Assembly: GCA_016872225.1 (NCBI GenBank)
Contig: VHAW01000091.1
Span: 1 to 6,924 of the forward strand
Direction: 5' to 3'
Source of the DNA: Sphingomonadales bacterium
GTDB taxonomy: Bacteria; Bacteroidota; Bacteroidia; UBA7662
DNA: 6,924 bases
Positions 4,874-6,924 of the stretch are shown piece after piece. The notes below the pieces were generated by a model. It had not been told where the DNA came from. It made no database searches and saw nothing but the letters and a program-made list of their open reading frames with translations. Numbering within the stretch: the stretch's first letter is position 1; each line of letters opens with the position of its first letter. Position numbers and translations under genes: made by a program.

Positions 4874-6924
4874 TTAGCAGTAAGCCCAACGCGAGAGCCG
4901 ACGGAGGAACCAGCGACGACGAATGGAATTGCGCTCAGCAATGAAATACATGGCTGGAAGTAAGATCAAGGTAATCAGCGTGGAGAAGGTTAGCCCAAAG
5001 ATGATGGTCCAACTTAGTGGACCAAAAAAGGCCACCTGATCACCGCCTAAATAAAGATGCGGTTCAAAATGAGCAAATAGCCCCGGGAAATCAATGTTGA
5101 GACCTAGTGCCAAGGGCACTAAGCCCAAAACGGTGGATGCCGCGGTCAAGAACACTGGGGCCAAACGGATTTTGCTGGCTTGAACAATGGCTTCGCGAAG
5201 GGGGAGGCTTTGTTCTTTACGAATCAGGTCGATGAACTCTACAATCAGGATGCCGTTTTTGACGACAATGCCGGCCAAGGCAACAATACCAATACCGGTC
5301 ATGATGATGGATAAGGTCATGCCGGTGATGACATATCCCAAGAGGACTCCAATGACCGAAAGCAGAATCTCGGATAGGATCATCAGGGTTCGATTCATGG
5401 AATTGAATTGAAACATCAAAATCATGAAAATCAGGCCTATGGAAATTATCAAAGCATTGGACAGGAAGTTGCTGGCTTCGGCTTGCATTTCTTGTTCGCC
5501 GGTCATGCGGATGCCTGTTCCCTCGGTGGCTTCAAAACCGTTAAGGGCTTCTTGGATGGTGGTGACCACCTGATTGGGGGTAAAGCCGCTCAAGACATTG
5601 GAGGATAGGGTGACAACGCGCTTTTCGTTCTTGCGTTTGATACTGCCCAACGAGGAAGTGTATTCAATGTTTGTAACAGCAGATACCGGTAATTGGCGTA
5701 CTACCCCCCCAGCGTTCATGTCCCGGAAGGTGATTTTGGCATTGAGAAGTCGGTTCAAGTCTTCGCGGTCCACCCGAGAATAGCGAAGTTGGATGGGAAT
5801 TTCGTCGTTGTTGCTTCTGAATTTACTGGCCTCTTTGCCAAAAACGGCAGCCCTTATTTCGGAACCGATCTGTGCGGTGCTGACCCCTTCTCGCCGGGAT
5901 CTTTCACGATCAATGCGTACCAGCAATTCCGGTTTACTACGCTCCAGGTCAATTTTGAGTTCTTCAACTCCGGGAATATTGCAGGAATCAAGGTAGGCTT
6001 TGAGGGCTTGAGCATTCCGGCCCAAAACAGTGAAGTCTTGGCCGGTGACTTCGATGTTGATTGGCTTGCCCGTGGGGGGGCCACTGCGTTCTTGATTCAC
6101 GGCAATTTCGACACCGGGTATCCCTTTGATGCGTGCGCGGATAGAATCCAGCAAGGGTAGGGTTCGAAGCCCATCCCGCTCTCCATAGGCGATAAAGGCC
6201 ACGGTGACTTTGCCTTTGTGCGGGGCGACGGATTGATCCCTTTCCATGGGATCGCCTGCGCCTATCGCCACGTTGGTAACCACCGATTCCACCAAGGGAT
6301 TGCGTGGCCCGAGGACCTCCATCACCTTGGTTTCCACTACTTGTGTCAAAGAGTCGGTGACCACAGCCCGGGTTCCGATAGGGGTATTCAAGTAGACATA
6401 GACAAAATTGGGTTCTCCGGTAGGAAAGAAAGCAATTTTGACTCTACCGCTACTCACCGACAAGCCGGTTAGTACAAAACTCAGGAAAAGTAAGCCTATA
6501 GCCCCTAACATGAGAAATCTGGGACGACGACCTTGGAGGCACCAACGGAGCAAGTGTTCGTATCGGTTTTGGACGGAGGGCCATGTGTGGTTCTGGAAGC
6601 GCTCAATCATAGGGCGTAACACCAAACGGTTGAGCCATAACAACGGAACGATAAAATAAACAAAATTCGCCAGGCCGGTGAAACCTGCTAGATGCAAGAG
6701 AGTTCCCAAAACGCCCAACCCAGAAGAGGTGATGATGAGGGTACGACGGGACCGAACGCGATCTTTTTGAATTTCCTCGGGGGTTTCAGGCTCCGGCTTC
6801 ATGAACTGAACGGCAAAAACAGGGTTGATGATGTAGGCCACCAACAGCGACGAAATGAGGGTTAAAATGAGGGTTACCGGCAAAAAGTACATGAATTTAC
6901 CGACAATGCCGCCCCAAAAGGCCA
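4874..6924 (-). CDS. RND family efflux transporter permease, C-terminal part (partial)
   Basis: Inner-membrane, proton-driven pump of the AcrB/HAE1-like RND superfamily, expected to work with a periplasmic adaptor and a TolC-type channel. The frame stays open to the right edge; 682 residues are visible and the N-terminal part, including the TM4 proton-relay Asp residues, is off-window. The ATG at 6892 is internal, since AFWGGIVGKF precedes it in frame. Visible numbering: a membrane segment ending in IINPVFAV (11-38), two extra hydrophobic segments (about 61-80 and 85-103), and TM7 (about 135-153). A periplasmic porter/docking region follows (about 160-485), then TM8-TM12 (about 488-661) with GIVALAGIVVKNGILIVEF (545-563). 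The extra pair and the NIDFPGLF insert before TM12 resemble Bacteroidota pumps. Two 7-base homopolymers (5704-5710, 6074-6080) lie in the gene. Drug or metal specificity cannot be assigned. First visible gene of the minus-strand run. Confidence 0.95.
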   Translation of the reverse strand, partial: AFWGGIVGKFMYFLPVTLILTLISSLLVAYIINPVFAVQFMKPEPETPEEIQKDRVRSRRTLIITSSGLGVLGTLLHLAGFTGLANFVYFIVPLLWLNRLVLRPMIERFQNHTWPSVQNRYEHLLRWCLQGRRPRFLMLGAIGLLFLSFVLTGLSVSSGRVKIAFFPTGEPNFVYVYLNTPIGTRAVVTDSLTQVVETKVMEVLGPRNPLVESVVTNVAIGAGDPMERDQSVAPHKGKVTVAFIAYGERDGLRTLPLLDSIRARIKGIPGVEIAVNQERSGPPTGKPINIEVTGQDFTVLGRNAQALKAYLDSCNIPGVEELKIDLERSKPELLVRIDRERSRREGVSTAQIGSEIRAAVFGKEASKFRSNNDEIPIQLRYSRVDREDLNRLLNAKITFRDMNAGGVVRQLPVSAVTNIEYTSSLGSIKRKNEKRVVTLSSNVLSGFTPNQVVTTIQEALNGFEATEGTGIRMTGEQEMQAEASNFLSNALIISIGLIFMILMFQFNSMNRTLMILSEILLSVIGVLLGYVITGMTLSIIMTGIGIVALAGIVVKNGILIVEFIDLIRKEQSLPLREAIVQASKIRLAPVFLTAASTVLGLVPLALGLNIDFPGLFAHFEPHLYLGGDQVAFFGPLSWTIIFGLTFSTLITLILLPAMYFIAERNSIRRRWFLRRLSRWAYC

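Noticed and set aside
5558..5570. Inverted repeat GGTGGT-G-ACCACC, considered as an operator.
   Set aside because: It is internal to the pump gene and is explained by Val-Val-Thr-Thr codons.
5693..6160. A 155-codon plus-strand open frame opposite the pump gene.
   Set aside because: It lies fully antisense to a well-supported coding region, and its translation shows no domain; it is a shadow frame.
6890..6892. ATG at 6892 (minus) as the true start of the pump gene.
   Set aside because: The frame continues upstream to the window edge with AFWGGIVGKF, typical of the preceding part of RND pumps, so the gene is cut by the edge.

Overview
The window reads as an ordinary chromosomal segment of a member of the Bacteroidota. 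Three things point there: the gene order prs-rplY-pth, the Bacteroidota-type versions of PRPP synthetase, M3 oligoendopeptidase and RND pump (the pump has an extra hydrophobic pair in its cytoplasmic loop), and the lack of a Shine-Dalgarno sequence before all five start codons that can be seen. I cannot place it below phylum level. I see no tRNA, rRNA, CRISPR array, insertion sequence, phage gene or integration scar.

Left part, plus strand. The window opens in the last 24 codons (stop included) of a probable cold-shock protein gene, closed by a strong intrinsic terminator (99-125). A non-coding leader of about 190 bases with one Bacteroidota-like -7 element leads into prs (PRPP synthetase), then rplY/ctc (ribosomal protein L25, long TL5 form) and pth (peptidyl-tRNA hydrolase). 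These supply the activated sugar for nucleotide synthesis, a 5S rRNA-binding ribosomal protein, and the enzyme that rescues tRNA from aborted translation. They are probably co-transcribed, although the 83-base AT-rich gap before rplY could hold its own promoter.

Right part, minus strand, read from right to left. A truncated RND efflux transporter gene (its N-terminal part lies beyond the right edge) is followed after 23 bases by an M3 family oligoendopeptidase. That gene overlaps by 26 bases a FAHD1-type fumarylacetoacetate hydrolase family gene. The spacing suggests one transcript, but I see no biochemical link between pump, peptidase and acylpyruvase/oxaloacetate enzyme.

The two gene sets converge and share a 4-base stop-codon overlap at 2528-2531, with no terminator visible for either. 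I found no clear new biological system. The points most worth a second look are the tail-to-tail overlap, a five-codon minigene whose stop overlaps the pth start codon, and two 7-base homopolymers inside the pump gene.
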